Assembly (NCBI RefSeq): GCF_047495875.1
Contig: NC_092474.1
Location: 1,054,001-1,118,000, forward strand
Reading direction: 5' to 3'
From: Pithys albifrons albifrons
Lineage: Eukaryota; Chordata; Aves; Passeriformes; Thamnophilidae
DNA length: 64,000 bases
The notes beneath the pieces were generated by a model that was not told the DNA's origin, searched no databases, and saw only the letters and a list, made by a program, of their open reading frames with translations. Positions 35,945-48,669 of this stretch are shown here, piece by piece (position 1 is the stretch's first letter; each line of letters starts with the position of its first letter). A program made the position numbers and the translations under genes.

Positions 35945-38900
35945 AGACCAAGTACAGGCTGAGGGCTGAGCTTAAACAAACAGAGCTCCCAGGTCTCTGG
36001 GCAGAAGCTCCATGGGCAGCCAGTCAGGGCCAGTGAGGTCTGTCAGTGCTCTCAGGGATCCCACAGACCCTCTAAAACAGCCACAAGAGTTTTCTGTTGC
36101 AATAAACACACACATTTCAATGTGATATCCTCCCCTTGCAAATTGCTAAGCATTACCCATGAAGTCCTTTACAAATAACAATCTTTGGCTTCTTCCAAAA
36201 TTACAAAACACCACTGAATTACAAGAACAGATTCCAGAGCAGTTATTGCATACAGTGTCAGCAGCCATGACTTTCCCCACTGCTTTTGCTTTTCTGAGAC
36301 CAAATATCCTGTTGATCTGTGCTTGCATCTCCAGTGTGCTTTAAAAAAGCCACGCTATTTAAAACACAAAGCAACAATCAATTTATCCCCAGCCTGTAAA
36401 AGTTAAGTGCAAATGAAACAGCTAAAGACCTTGTAAAATAAGCAAGAATCATAAAAATAACAGTAATTCTTGTTTTGTTAAAGAACAGTGATTCACCATT
36501 TAGGGCACGTATCTCCTAGGGCTTATTTTGCATTAGAATACCACAGCTTCTGTAATCATCACCATTTCAATTCCTAGAGTTATATTTCCATCAAAGTAGC
36601 TATTTTATATCTGTTTTAATAAAAGAATAACCTCCCCCAGGAGGATAAGACATCCTACTTTGAGGCAGTAAACAAACTTCTTTATTCTCTGCCTATGGAA
36701 CAATTTTAAACAGTCTGGAAATAATACAAAATTGCAGGAGATTATTACTTCCACTAAAACAGTCCCTCTTCAAGAACACTGAAATCATGTACATTGAATC
36801 ATCATTCTCCCCGAGATGCCCTTTGTTCAGAAGATTGCAGTGCAGGCCATTCCAGCTACTCCTTACTCCAGGCTACTGTCAGAGAGCAAATCTGAAGGTT
36901 TTTGCAAAGCACAAGGGCTGGATTCTACATCAGTGGCCATACTTGTCCTCACTCAACCCAGGCACAGACAAAGCTCAAGTGTATCAGCTCCTGTGAAACA
37001 CATCGCAAGTCTGGGCGTAATTAATGGCATTGGACAACAATGCTAATTGAATTAAATGTGGATTCTCTCTCCTCTACTACTCTTTGTTTAAATTACTTAT
37101 TAGAGGTTCAATCTTTGCAAAGCATGAGATTATTTCCAAGTGTAAAGCAAGCAAACATTGGTTCTGTCGAGTCTTGGGGCTGGTGTTCTGCCCCACTGGT
37201 CCTTCCACCTCAGCCCTGCACTTCCAGCTCTGTCATACCCTCAAGCTGTTATTTGCTGAAGGCATGTGGAGGAGAAAAAAGACAAGTCTGCAGGAACAAA
37301 GCAGTTGAAAAAAGTCTGTCCTGAGATCTGCATCAGACTGGTACATCAGAGAGGAAGAAAGTCACTGATGGAGTTTGTTGAACTTGGTATTTGTGGCAGA
37401 TTTTTTGCAGTAAAAGATCCAGCTGTCAGCAGCTGAAGACTCAGATCTGATTACGATCACATCCTCCTGCCTTGTCAGAGCCCCCTGCCTTTAACCACAG
37501 CCTCAAGATCCCTGCTGTGCTCTCTGCCCTGGATTTGTCCACGGAGCTTTCTGTGCATCTCAGCAGGGCAAAAGGCAGAATCCAAGCCAACCAGCACGTG
37601 CCCACCACTGAGCCTGTACCACCTGGGGGGCAGCCAGACACGAGACTGCCCTACATTTTCAGTTTGTGCTTCAGGAATGGAGGAACAGGTGAGCCCTCAC
37701 ACACAGCAGTGTCTGCCCCACTGCAGGGCAGGGCACCTCTGCAAGCACATGGAGACCTGATGTCCAAGGACTGCCACAGGCTGTTTCCTCCAATTCAAAA
37801 AACACACCAAGGTCTGGGGCTTTGGCACCAAACACAGGTATCCAGTCTGACCTACCCAAATCCTTCAGGATCAAGGGAAACGTTGCCCCACAGCTGGCAC
37901 CAAACGATGGCACACTCAGGCAAAAGGGCTCTGGAGCAACAAAAAGCACATGGAGCAGCCTGCACTGAAATCCAGGCAGCATACAATGCTGGAAGAGAGT
38001 TTGCAAGGCAGATAATGATTTAAAGATGGGAATAGATAAATATCTACTTTGCTGCAGATAAACTGATCTCCATTTAGTAAACCTACTCTTCTGTTTTGTC
38101 ATGTGAAATAAAATGTGTTTCTAATATACATAAATATATAGAGATGTATGTATACAATGGAGCAGCTCACTCCAGTGTGAACCCAAACACATCACCCCAG
38201 GAGAAGCTTCAAGCTCTCTGCCAGAGCTCTCCCACAAGCCCTGCCCTAAGGCTGGGCAGCTCAGAGCAGCTGAGAAATGTCAGCCCCAAATGAAAGGCGC
38301 CTGTCCTGGCATGGGGTACCAGAATGAACTCAGCCCCACACCACAAAGCACTAACTGTTTCCTGAACACTTACACACTTCCTTTGTCCTTTAGAAACACA
38401 CACGACAAGCAGTGAACAAATAATGCCAAGAGCTTTTAAAGCACCAAGGTTAAAAGGAACATTTCAGCAACTGGAAAAAAACCCCTCAACTACAGAAGTT
38501 TTTTGAAAAGCCACAAAGAGCAGCTTTTTTTGGAAGCAGGCATGGTAATTCACCCTCTGAAGGCATCACACCTTTCAGGGAAAGCAAGAGGCGGCGGTGA
38601 AGGAGAAGGAATCAAAACCCAGACAAGGCTTGGAGCAGTAACATTCACCCCTCGAGCATGGCAGGACACACTGGGGTTCTGTTCGGCCACGCGGGAGCTG
38701 CCCATCAGCAGGGCACCCACAGCCCCTGCCACCGGCCAACAATGGGCCCTTTCACGCTGTTTTAAACAATCTGAAGTGTCTCAGTTAATGCAAGACCAGG
38801 CAATTGGCCCTCAACTATTTCTAATTGACTGGAATGATGGATGAAGCTAAAGGGAAAGCTGACCCACTGAACTTTTCCATACAAAGCTAGAAAACTGAGG

Positions 38901-41548
38901 GAGATTGTAAACAGTTTATAAGAATGAGAAGTGGGAGAGGCAGAATCCCAGGGGCTTTGCTCCTCTCAACCTGCTCTTAAGTTGTTTCAGAGGAAGGAAA
39001 ACAAAGAGCTTCAGCTCAGAGCAGCGAACAACAAAAAATACAGGGGAAGGACTAAACAAATAGAGTATTTTTCCCATGCTCTGCTCCCCTTTCTCCAGTA
39101 GCTGCTCAGCTCTGCCATGCAAGCTGCTCCTTTGAATTAGAAAGGGCAATTTGTCACTTTGACAAGGTGTCTCTCAGGGCTCTGTATTGCCTTGTCCTGC
39201 TTTTCAGACTGACTGGGTGATAACCAGAGATGTCAAGACACTTCATCTCAGTCAACTTCAACAGATGTGATAATATATATACTTAAAACTTACACCAGTC
39301 CTACTGCATCAAGGTAATGCTCAGGAAATCACGTGTGCCCACTGATTATCAGAACAAAACCACCACCAGCAGCTTTTGTACTGCAAAATGGCAGCACTGC
39401 TGCAATGTGGCAGAGCTGTGTGCTCACCTCAGCAGGTCCTGCCAGGGAAGGGGAGGACAGAAAACTTCCAGGTAGGAAAATGGATGAGTAATAGGTTCAA
39501 ATTCACAATACCCAATTTTAGGCAGCTTAAGCAAGTATCTAAATGCAAAATAACCAAATTCTTCCTCTTTAGTTAAAAAGAATAGAAGCCTCAGAGAACA
39601 GTTCAGATCTTGCACAGGGTAAACCACCACCTTGGAATCATCCAGCTCTTGCCACTGATTATGGAGGGAAATTATATCAAAAACTTCAAGAGAGTATTCA
39701 AGCTGGAGGATGAATCCAGGCCTCAGAGTTCTGATGTAAGAAGTCTGTGGTAGAACCCAAAGCAGAACAGGGGTATGACAACTCATCACTCAGTCCCTTA
39801 ATTGCATGCCCAGTAGTTCAGCAAGATCAAGTAGCAAAGTGGAATCCTAAATAATTATTTTTAATATGAAAATGATACAAGGGAAAAAAAAAAGAAAAAG
39901 CACCTGGCACCCACAGCAGGCTCAGCTCTCCTCCCCTTAACTGCAGACAACATGGCTCGTGTTTATCTGGACACTCTGCCCACCAGGAAACCATTCCCAA
40001 TGAGCAGGAAATGACTTTCTCACCAAGATGTGGACAGAGAGTTCACTGCAATTTGCCAAACTGCCTCCCAAAGGCAAACACAATGCAAGTCTGCTTGCCT
40101 AATCTTCGACCAAACCCAGCACAGATCTGGCTTGCTTCCTCTCTGGAGCTGTTCAGATGAACTAACCAAGGCTCAATTAGGGAGATTTTCAGTGGGATGA
40201 GGTTACATCATGGATTATTAATTTTCCAGCAAGTTTTTTCCTTCATCCCCACCTGCTGCCTCCACAATGCTGGCATTAAGGCTGGTGTGGGATGACTAAT
40301 GCTACATTCCTCTCTGTAAGACAGGCATTCAGGTTTCACTTCTAGGCCTCACAGAGTTGGGGTCATAAAATAAACCAATGCATGTATTACCAGGTATCAA
40401 GTCCACAAACTTCCATACACATGGGAGTCAGAAGTACAAGCCAGGCCCTTCATCTAAAACATAAAAACCAGCTGTGAGTTGGGCAGGTGACAGCAGCAAG
40501 TTTCTTTAGGCAGTCTGTGTGCCCCAGACTCTACCCCAGCCCCCTCACACACCATCAGTGCATCAGACCAAGACCTGCCAGACCCAGCAGGGAACACACA
40601 CACTGCCCACTTGCTCTGCTCCAAAACTACCTTAGAGAATTGCTTTGAACTTGAAGGCAAATATAAACCATCTCTGCATTCTCTGGATTGCACCAAGGCT
40701 GGAGCACTATTTGAGTGTCCCAGGAGCCGTATCAGATCAGTGTTAAATTCAACTGATCTCTTCATCCACCCCCAATCTTGCTGGTAGATCTGAACTACAC
40801 AACAAAAACACACAGCCACAACAGAAAAGGCAAATAAAGAAAGCTTTTATAATCTTGAGGAACACAGAACATACGGATCACTGATGATTTCTAAGCCTGC
40901 ATTCCAAGGCTGCTCCTCAAAATAAATTATTCTGCATTCTGGGGAATACAAAGTGATGGACAATAAAACCCATTGCCCACCTCACAAGGGATGTGCTGCC
41001 AATGTCTCCCACCATAAAGGCCCAAAGCAGGTTTGTTTGGCAGCAGGACTGTCAGTCCAAACAGCTCCCCAGGACAGCACCCACCTTCAGTCACACACTA
41101 CCTCTTCCCTCTGCATCTCACCCCCTTCCCAGGTGTGAGGAGCCTCCAGGAGAGCCCAGCCCTCACTGCTGTGTCACCCCAGGAGCCAGAGTGGAGAGCA
41201 GGGCAGGAACTGTGCGGGAGGGCTCTGGCTGACTGCAAGTCCATTGAACACCAAGAAACACAAACAAGTCAACAAAGCCAAAGGCCTCTCTGGCTGCTGC
41301 AAATATTCCAAATGGGAGACATTGCAGGAGACAGTTTTCCCAAGTGCAATGTTGTTACTGTGCTATTTCAACTACCCAGGAGGGCTCACCAAGGCCTTTT
41401 TGTTCAGTAGTCCATTTAATTCACATGTTTTCTGTTAATTTCATAAGACTGACCTTATAACCCCTACTTGTACATGACCAGTCCTCAGATAGGAGAGAAA
41501 GACAGCATGAAGGCTTCCTAAGCCAGGGGTAAACCAGCAATGACAGTA

Positions 41549-41591
41549 GGAGAAAAAAAACAAGAAGAAAAAGAAAAAAAAAAGGATGAAA
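41549..41591. repeat. A-rich purine tract
   Basis: AGGAGAAAAAAAACAAGAAG is followed by further A-rich AAAAAG blocks, almost pure purine on the plus strand. It lies just upstream of the CR1-like fragment but is not clearly part of it. Confidence 0.75.
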
Positions 41592-41629
41592 GCAAGAACT
41601 TGGGTATTAGGGAAAATGCTGAGTAGAAG

Positions 41630-41850
41630 GAACCTGTTCAGGCCTCACATCCAGAGCTGTGGAATGATGCTGATGCACTGCAGTGGGCTCAGAGCACAGC
41701 TAACAGAACAGCCAGAGAAAAGGATCAGAGAGGTCTCTCATCCAGCCCTGAAGTCTGAGCTATTAACCTCACAAGAAGGTCAAGGGGTGATGTGATTACA
41801 GTTCAAGTGCCTAAAGGTATAATGGAAAGCTGATGGAGAACCCTTCAGGC
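41630..41850 (+). mobile_element. degraded CR1-family LINE 3' fragment (plus orientation)
   Basis: By eye this stretch follows the order of motifs near the 3' end of avian CR1 elements. It has CTCACATCCAGAGCTGTG, then an AGGATCAGAGAGGTCTCTCATCC-type stretch like CR1's GATCAGAGGGCTGGAGCACCTC, then CACAAGAAGGTCAAGGGGTG followed by ATGTGATTACAG and CAAGTGCCTAAAGG (CR1: GAAGAGAAGGCTCAGGGGTG, CCTNATTGCAG, CAGTACCTGAAGG). It ends with ATGGAAAGCTGATGGAGA like CR1's AAGAAAGCTGGAGAGG. The typical CR1 microsatellite tail is absent and divergence is high, so this is an old 5'- and 3'-truncated copy. I could not run a repeat search; boundaries are approximate. Confidence 0.6.
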
Positions 41851-42136
41851 TCTGAAAGGTTTACCCAGCCCAATGTCTGTGATGAAGGCTGACAAGACAC
41901 ACACATTTTGTTTTAATTTTTAGACAGTAAGTGAGTGGTGCAAGAAAAAAAACACCAACACATTAACATGGTAAAATTTTGCTTCTTAACAGGTTGGACC
42001 TATTTAAGAATCATGTTCCTATTTAATCCTAAACCTGATAATGGAGAGGTGCATGCACACAACTGCTCCTACTTCACTGCTACACTGCTTTGAAGAGTTT
42101 TCAGGCTAAGAACAGTTTATTTAAAGCTAGGGCAGG

Positions 42137-42207
<71 letters not shown>
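42137..42207. repeat. perfect ATCT tetranucleotide microsatellite (about 17.75 copies)
   Basis: This is an uninterrupted run of ATCT units (AGAT, or GATA, on the minus strand) 71 bp long. The absence of interruptions implies recent expansion and probable length polymorphism in the population. Confidence 0.99.
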
Positions 42208-45129
42208 CCCACAGCTCACCCTCAGCAAACTACACTTAAATTCAGTAAAGAGACTGTTGTCATCCAGGGAAGGGGCTAATGAGGGATCCTGAAGGAGTTT
42301 CCTCTCCTCCCACCAGTGAGCAGTGGTGAATCCCCTTTCAGCTGGCCAGCAGTACCAGGCAAGGCCAAGGTGGAAAACAGAGCACTGTGTCAACTGAGAA
42401 ACCACCAAGACCCCACCTGTCACATCCTCCCCCAGCCTTGGCTCTCCACAGCACAGCTCCCCAAAGCTGCAGTGCTAATGCAAGTGAAACAGCTGTGGGA
42501 CAGTAGGAACCAGTGACTGAAGGGGAAAGAGGAGAGATGAGCACCATTTGCCCAGGCACCCTCATCCAGAAAATTAATGGGAAACCACTGGCTCAGTTCA
42601 GTGTAAAATAAGAATGCTCACTTAAGGACAGGGAGGCCATTCAGCAAGGCCTGCTATTACTGCATGACAAGCATGAACCTCAGAAAGGAAAAAGTCATTT
42701 AAGCTACAGTGGAAGTCACTTGCCCAGAGGTGAATATCTTCACTAGCAAAGTAAAATAGCTCTTAATTTCTTAGTTACACGTGTTTGGCTTTTTCCATCA
42801 GCTCTGGCTTAGGATTCCACATATTTGCTGGAAAGAGGCATCTTTCTGTGCCCACTTGCTCCTACTGGCACCCTGTATACAGCCAGCACTTGTAGATTAA
42901 AGCATTTGAACTGTAAAACCCCATCATTACATTTGCCAACCACTCAATTAGTTACATAGTATCTTTTTTATTATTATTTCTGATGTGCTTTGATTTGGCA
43001 CTTCACAATGGAATTCAAATATGATGAAGACCAAGACAGGTCATGGCCCTGGAGTCAGCAATCCAAATCACTTGTTACAGGTTCTCAGAGGGCTTCTGGG
43101 AGAGCCATTTCTCAATTAAACACACACAGATAAAAACCAGAGATCATACAGGACGAAATTAAGGACTTGCCATTATAAACATCAGTCAGAAACCAAACTC
43201 CTGCTCTGAATGCTGTACCTCCCTGCAGTTGGCAACACAAGCTGCCAGACTGCTGTTTGAACCCAGGGATGGGACAGCTGCCTTTCCCTCCCACTCCTTG
43301 TTGTGGTCTCATGCCAGAAAAGAGAATCTTTAATTTTTCCAGAGGAGACATGCCAAGCTGAGGCTACAAATAGGATGTGGTGTGTTACTAAACTCCCAGC
43401 CAGCTTGCTCCCAGCATGGCCAGGAGCCCTCAAAGTGCCCAAATCCCCACGTGCACACTGCCAGCAGAGACCACTCATGCAGAGCAGCCTCCTGTGTGAG
43501 ATTCCCTTTGGAATTTAGCATTGTGCAGGATACACCATTTCCATCTGTTCTGCCAGAGTATGTGGCACCCAAGTACCCAATCTTCCCTTCTCTATATAAA
43601 GGAACTGCTTCCCTATGAGCCACCCCTACTACTAAAATTTTGGCAGAAATAAACTGGTTCTTACAGTGAAACTCCTCCAAGTGCATTAGAGGACCAAAGT
43701 TCTCTGTAAAGCATCAGCAGTGCTTGTATCATCTATACACAAAGCTCTTTCCCAGAGTCTAAATGAAAATTTTTATTTTTCTTCCAATTCCTCACAAAGA
43801 ATCAAAAGATAAACAGCCACACCATCCACCCCTTTTAAGCAGTAGGACAGACTCAATCAGTACAAATTCAGCAGCAGTGAGTCCCCCACCCATGATGAAC
43901 ACTCTGCCATAAACCCTGTTCCTGCCTCCAGGACTCCCCCTGAGCACAGCACTGGGACTGTCCTCAGAAACACACCACAGGGGTCATTCCACTTCAGCTT
44001 TTGGCTTTTGGGTTCTCCCAAGAGGAGATCAGTGCTTTTTACTCCCTTCCCAGAGTCCCCAGCAGCACAAAAACATCTCCATAAAGGTACTGCTGAACCC
44101 ACAAGTCAGGTTTGCTGATCTGGACTAACCCATCATTTGTAATGACATTATTGACAAATAAAGATGTCTGAGAAATGCCCAGTATTTCACAGCTCAACTT
44201 GCCCAATCAGGGAGTACAATAGTTACCAATACATAAAATACATGCATGGAAAGGGTGAGTTTGGCAGAAAGTTGCAAGGGCAATGCTAAAGCCAAAAGAA
44301 CACCAGGAAAAGGTGGACAGAGGAGAAAAGCATTACAAAATGTGCAAGTCTATCCAGGGAGGGCAAAACCAAACCAATAAAGCACATCAGGACAGAAATA
44401 TTGAGAAGAGACAGAATCCATAAATGAGACGAGTGTCATGTGGAAGCCAAATAATCGGCTTTCAGACAAAAAAAAAGTGGCAGGAAAAGGGAAGGAGGGG
44501 GGAAAGATGAGAGAAATATTTCAGCCTTTAATTCCATCCTGTTAGCACTGCTTGGGTCACCATATAAATCTTTTGACGAATAGCAGCTCCCTCCACACAC
44601 GGCACTATATTAAGGTTCTTTATTAAGGCTTTCCAAACACCACAATGTCATTCTTTGGCTTTTTATGTGGTTGGCCTAGACTGTGTTTTAGTTGCTAAGC
44701 TCTCATTAGATCTGTGTCTTGTACTGACAGGGAAGAGATTTCAAAACACAAGAAACCTGAGCACAAGCCCAGTATTTGTTTTTACACAAGGAAACACTCT
44801 CAGGTAACAGTCCAGTGCCTGGAGTGTGACTCGGGGCTCGGGATGAACTGAGTGTGTCTGAACTGTTCCACTGGGGTGAGCAAGCAATTAATTTAAGGAG
44901 TACAGAAAGGGGGAGGAGAGCACAACTCCAGATGCATCACACCCCACCTCCCACACCAGGAGCTCCTGTGCCAGCCCCAGCACTGCCAGCCCCTTGGCAG
45001 GATGGCTCTTGGCCCTGGCAGAGGAGCCCAGGACTGGGAGGAGGAGTCTTGCCCCAAGCCATGAATACCAGGGAAGCACAAGAACAGCACAACACAAAGA
45101 TGGAGCCAAATTAATAAATCTTGCTTACA

Positions 45130-45410
45130 AGCGGTGGCAGCACGTCAGGAAGAGCAAATGTAACCATCAGCTATCGGGGTGGAAGACAAAGATATCCATC
45201 CTGAACAGCAAATTGTGTCAAACACCATGAACACTTCGCACCCCACAGGCGGAAAACGACCCTGACTCTCCACTTAATTCAATTATCCACGACAACAGTG
45301 ACCAAACACTTCAGCATTTACAGCTTCCCACCACTTATCAGTTCACACACGCAGCAATTCAATCGACTCCTGAATAAGAAATCATCAGGAACGCTCTGAT
45401 CATAGGAAAA
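45130..45410. promoter_or_regulatory. CpG-retaining patch, candidate cis-regulatory element
   Basis: About ten CpG dinucleotides fall in 280 bp (GCGG, CACGTC, ATCGGG, TTCGCA, GGCGGAAAACGA, CACGAC, CACGCA, ATCGAC, AACGCT), while the surrounding intron-like sequence often goes 300 bp with none (for example 43741-44100). G+C is not high, so this is not a CpG island; retention of CpG in AT-moderate sequence can mark unmethylated or conserved elements. No TATA box or exon is apparent. The function is inference only. Confidence 0.25.
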
Positions 45411-46879
45411 AACCCTCCAAAACTATTTTGTCAAGAAGTTTAAACTGAGAACAGCTCCATTTGGAAAATTAAAGAAACCTGAGGAAAACCGTTCCATTCT
45501 CTTAACAAAAGCCACTATACATATTCTAACAGACTCTCAGTAACGTCTGAACTGTGTTTGGAAACCCAGAGAGCAGAGCAGATAACGTGCTCTATACACC
45601 CTCAGCAGTAGATGGTACAGCTGTTCCTAATCCCAGCTTTGTGAACCTGGTAGACATAATGGGCTGTGCTGCTGGATCCATCACATTCTGCAGAGCACTG
45701 CAGTTTGCTGGCTTACAAACATGCCCTGCCAGCTCACTGGGCAGAAAGATTTCTGCTGACTCCACCTATCATTTCAGCGGCACTCATCAGGGATTAGCAC
45801 TTCTCCCTGCTAAGGATACAGAGTGCAAGCACTAAATAGAAAAGGTTACAGGTGTCTGAAAAAGAATGGTAACGTTTTGATAGGTGATATGAGCACCTAA
45901 GAGGCACTTCATTATTTCTTCCATGAAGTTCAAGTAGGCTATTTAAATTTCAAATACTTTAGAAATTTGACTGCCTTTTAAATGCATAATTAATAAAATT
46001 GTTTTGTCATCATAAATGTATTTTATACCCATAACTTCTCCAAGAGGAAGTGAAATCATCAGATTAGCCTTTGTATTCTCTGCAGACTTCCATAAAGAAA
46101 TTTCTCCTCTTTTTCCCAGCTGCACATGTACCACAACAAATAAAGACCACTTTGTAACAGAGAGTATTTCACATAATGATAAGAACCTGAGAACTCATAA
46201 AGGGAGATGAATAAGCATTTCTGGTCCAGTCCTGTACCACTAAGGTCACACCTCAGCACGCTGCCAATTCTGAAGCACGGCCGTATTTTGCACTGAAGGT
46301 TTTTCCATCATAGGGATTTGCATTCCAGTAGTAGGTTTCTGTCTTTATACTCAGCAAGAAGAAACTATCAATACAAAGCCATCTAATTAGTCTAATGAAA
46401 TTTTACAGAGTTAAAACAACTTCAGAACAAATCACTGATGAACTGCTTCAAGCCCATCACCTTCACACCTGCAGCAGCACTGCAGCAGCAGAAAAGCTCA
46501 GTGAAAATCACTGCTTACAGCATTAAGCAGCTTTTTGCAGTTTCAGCAGTCAAGCTCAAGTTCAAATGGTCAGCAGCCAAAAAGCTTTTTGTAAAACGTT
46601 TGGATCTTGTTTCTAATAAAAGAGTTTCCCAAGAAAACTAATTCATTTGTCAGGTCCGAGTGGAGAGATGTTAAGATCTTCATCAATGATCTACATGATC
46701 AGTGTGGAGCTCTCTGTTCTTTCTCTTGGAGCTGTATGAACTTGGTGACAGACAAGTGGACTCTGTTTCTAAAAGAAAAGTTAAATGGAGGCTTTTAATT
46801 CAGCTTAACTACCCCACAGTGTCTATTAACTCTTCAGCCTATGATGCTCAAGACACACACAGATGCAATCCCAGCGGCT

Positions 46880-47110
46880 GCAGACTCAGGGAAGGCTCTG
46901 GCAGTGCCCTGCCTGTCCCACAGCAGCTCTGCCTGCAAGGGGATGTCCGGGCCCCAGCACACAGGGCAGCCATTCCCAGAGCTGCCCCTGCACAGCACAC
47001 ACAGGGAACTGTGCTGGGCACACGGAGCGCAGACGGCCGGCGCTGCCCAGGCGGCTCAGCAGGCACAGCACGGCACTGGCACCCGGCAAGTGCTGCCAGC
47101 ACTGCTGTGT
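46880..47110. promoter_or_regulatory. small GC/CpG-rich island, candidate promoter or enhancer
   Basis: This is a GC-rich patch with CpG clustering between about 47020 and 47090 (GAGCGCAGACGGCCGGCGCT, CAGGCGGC, CACGGCAC, ACCCGGC). Several overlapping open frames of 60-136 codons on both strands reflect the base composition. It could be a first exon/promoter of an alternative ARVCF transcript or a regulatory element, but I see no clear splice donor or recognised peptide. Confidence 0.25.
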
Positions 47111-47961
47111 GAGGGTGCTGGTGGCTGAGACAGCTCAGGCAGGAGCTGCAGCCTCCCCCAAAGCCTGGCAGCAGCAGGCTGAGGGAGGCAGACCCAGCCT
47201 CTGGAGAAATAACAAGTGACAATTCAGGAAAGCATGTTCTCTACCCATTCATGCGTGCACACAATCTTGGGCCGAGCAGTGAATGTGCTAAAAGGTTTTC
47301 CCCAGAGGAAATGTGTTTATTAATTAATATCTACTGAATTAATTGGTTTCCCATATGCTCTGCTGTGCAGCCCTATCGTTATTACTGAGAGGTGTCAGGT
47401 GTGGTGACTACCCAGGAGGTTCATCAGTCAATCTGAAAAAGTAACCTGCATTTTTCTTTTTATCAAATATCAAAGCATGTCCACCTACGAGAGGTCATGG
47501 AAAAAGTATTCAAAATCTCCAGTCCATAATCACTCACAGAAAGCCAACACATGCTCTTCCTTCAGACACACATGTGGCATATGGCAGAGGCACAGGAGGA
47601 AGGTGCTGATCTGAGGCCATCAACCCTCTCCTGGCCCCTGACATGCAGTAACCCCACTGCTCTTCACACACACTTGCCATTACACTCCTTACACCAACCT
47701 GTTCCCAGCAGCTGGTGCCAAAATAACCAGACTAACCTTCACATTCACCACACCCTCTCCCACTCCCTCCCATCAGTGCAAGAGAGGTACTTTGGGATGC
47801 TGATTACATCTGGCACTAGCCTGTACAGTGACATCATTTCTCTAATGTTACCAGTCTCAGTGAGAGCCTTCATGCATGGCATGGCAGCGTCAGCTGGCAG
47901 GGACCACAGCTCCAGTCCCTCCTGGTGCAGCACCCACCCTGCAGCAGCCTGAATGTGTAAG

Positions 47962-48032
47962 CTCAGGCAGCAGGAGCAGGGGAGGGAGAACAGTCCTACA
48001 GCCACCCTGTTGTGAACACACACCAGCAGAGG
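47962..48032 (+). repeat. diverged duplicated segment, copy 1
   Basis: This matches 48598-48669 in the same orientation at roughly 75 percent by eye. The shared core is a GGAGAGCAGTCCTACA-like word followed by CACCCTGTTG, an AACAC and a CAGG end. The pair lies 636 bp apart. I do not recognise the family; it may be a local duplication or two copies of an old interspersed element. Confidence 0.65.
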
Positions 48033-48597
48033 TTGTGCATCCTCATCCCTGAGACAGACAACTCACCAACTCAGTCCTTCTCCACTGCAGTGACAGCTCC
48101 CCCATGCCCTGGGTGCACCCACGCAGTGCAGAGCCCAGCAAACCCTTTGGCAGATTACAGGAGGACAAGCAGCCACTGTGGCAGCTCTCTCGCAGATCCA
48201 AAGACCTTTGATGTTTGTTCAGTCCAGGTCTCCAGTGTCAGCATTCCCTCATGTACACAGTACCCACTTGGTGCAATGCAGAAACTTGAACATCAGCAAC
48301 TGTAATTACCACACCAGGGTGAACTCAGCCTGCAGCACCACCATCCCTGATGCAGGTGGCACTGGCCACCCTGGCTGCCATGCACAAACAGTCTAAGGTG
48401 ACATCTACAGCAGAAAGGCAGTGTCCCAGCTAAATTAAATACCATGTTCCAAGACTTTACCATTGTCCCACCAGTACAGCACCACACTGACCAGGCCCAG
48501 GGACCAGGCATTTGACTATCACAGACAAACTGCTCTCTGACATCAGAAACACTTTGGGAGCAGCAGTAATGCCATTATTTCCTACCATACAGCCTTA

Positions 48598-48669
48598 CTC
48601 AGACTGTAGTAGCAGAAGGGGGAGAGCAGTCCTACAATCACCCTGTTGGTAAACACGTGCTGGCACAGG
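48598..48669 (+). repeat. diverged duplicated segment, copy 2
   Basis: This is the partner of 47962-48032. It reads CTCAGACTGTAGTAGCAGAA, then GGGGGAGAGCAGTCCTACAA, then TCACCCTGTTGGTAAACACG. Similarity fades on both sides, so only about 70 bp is shared. Confidence 0.65.

Noticed and set aside
35300..36036. Val-Cys-rich minus frames and Thr-His-rich plus frames over the CA array
   Set aside because: Translation of CA/GACA microsatellite; no protein family.
37441..38102. Overlapping open frames on both strands (183 codons plus, 143 minus)
   Set aside because: Neither shows a recognisable domain or exon borders, and both strands being open argues for low stop density by chance. An unrecognised repeat is possible but not shown.
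41985..42030. AGGTTGGACCTATTTAAGAA, resembling the CR1 GGTTGGACTAGATGATC tail
   Set aside because: The match ends after about 10 bases and the expected downstream motif and tail repeat are missing.
42690..42735. AAGTCACTTGCCCAGAGG, resembling a piece of a MIR element
   Set aside because: Only about 18 bp matches and the flanks do not follow the MIR consensus; too weak to call.
47540..48500. Possible LTR or endogenous retroviral remnant around the duplicated segments
   Set aside because: No primer-binding site, polypurine tract, terminal TG...CA pair or gag/pol-like peptide could be seen; kept only as an unclassified duplication.
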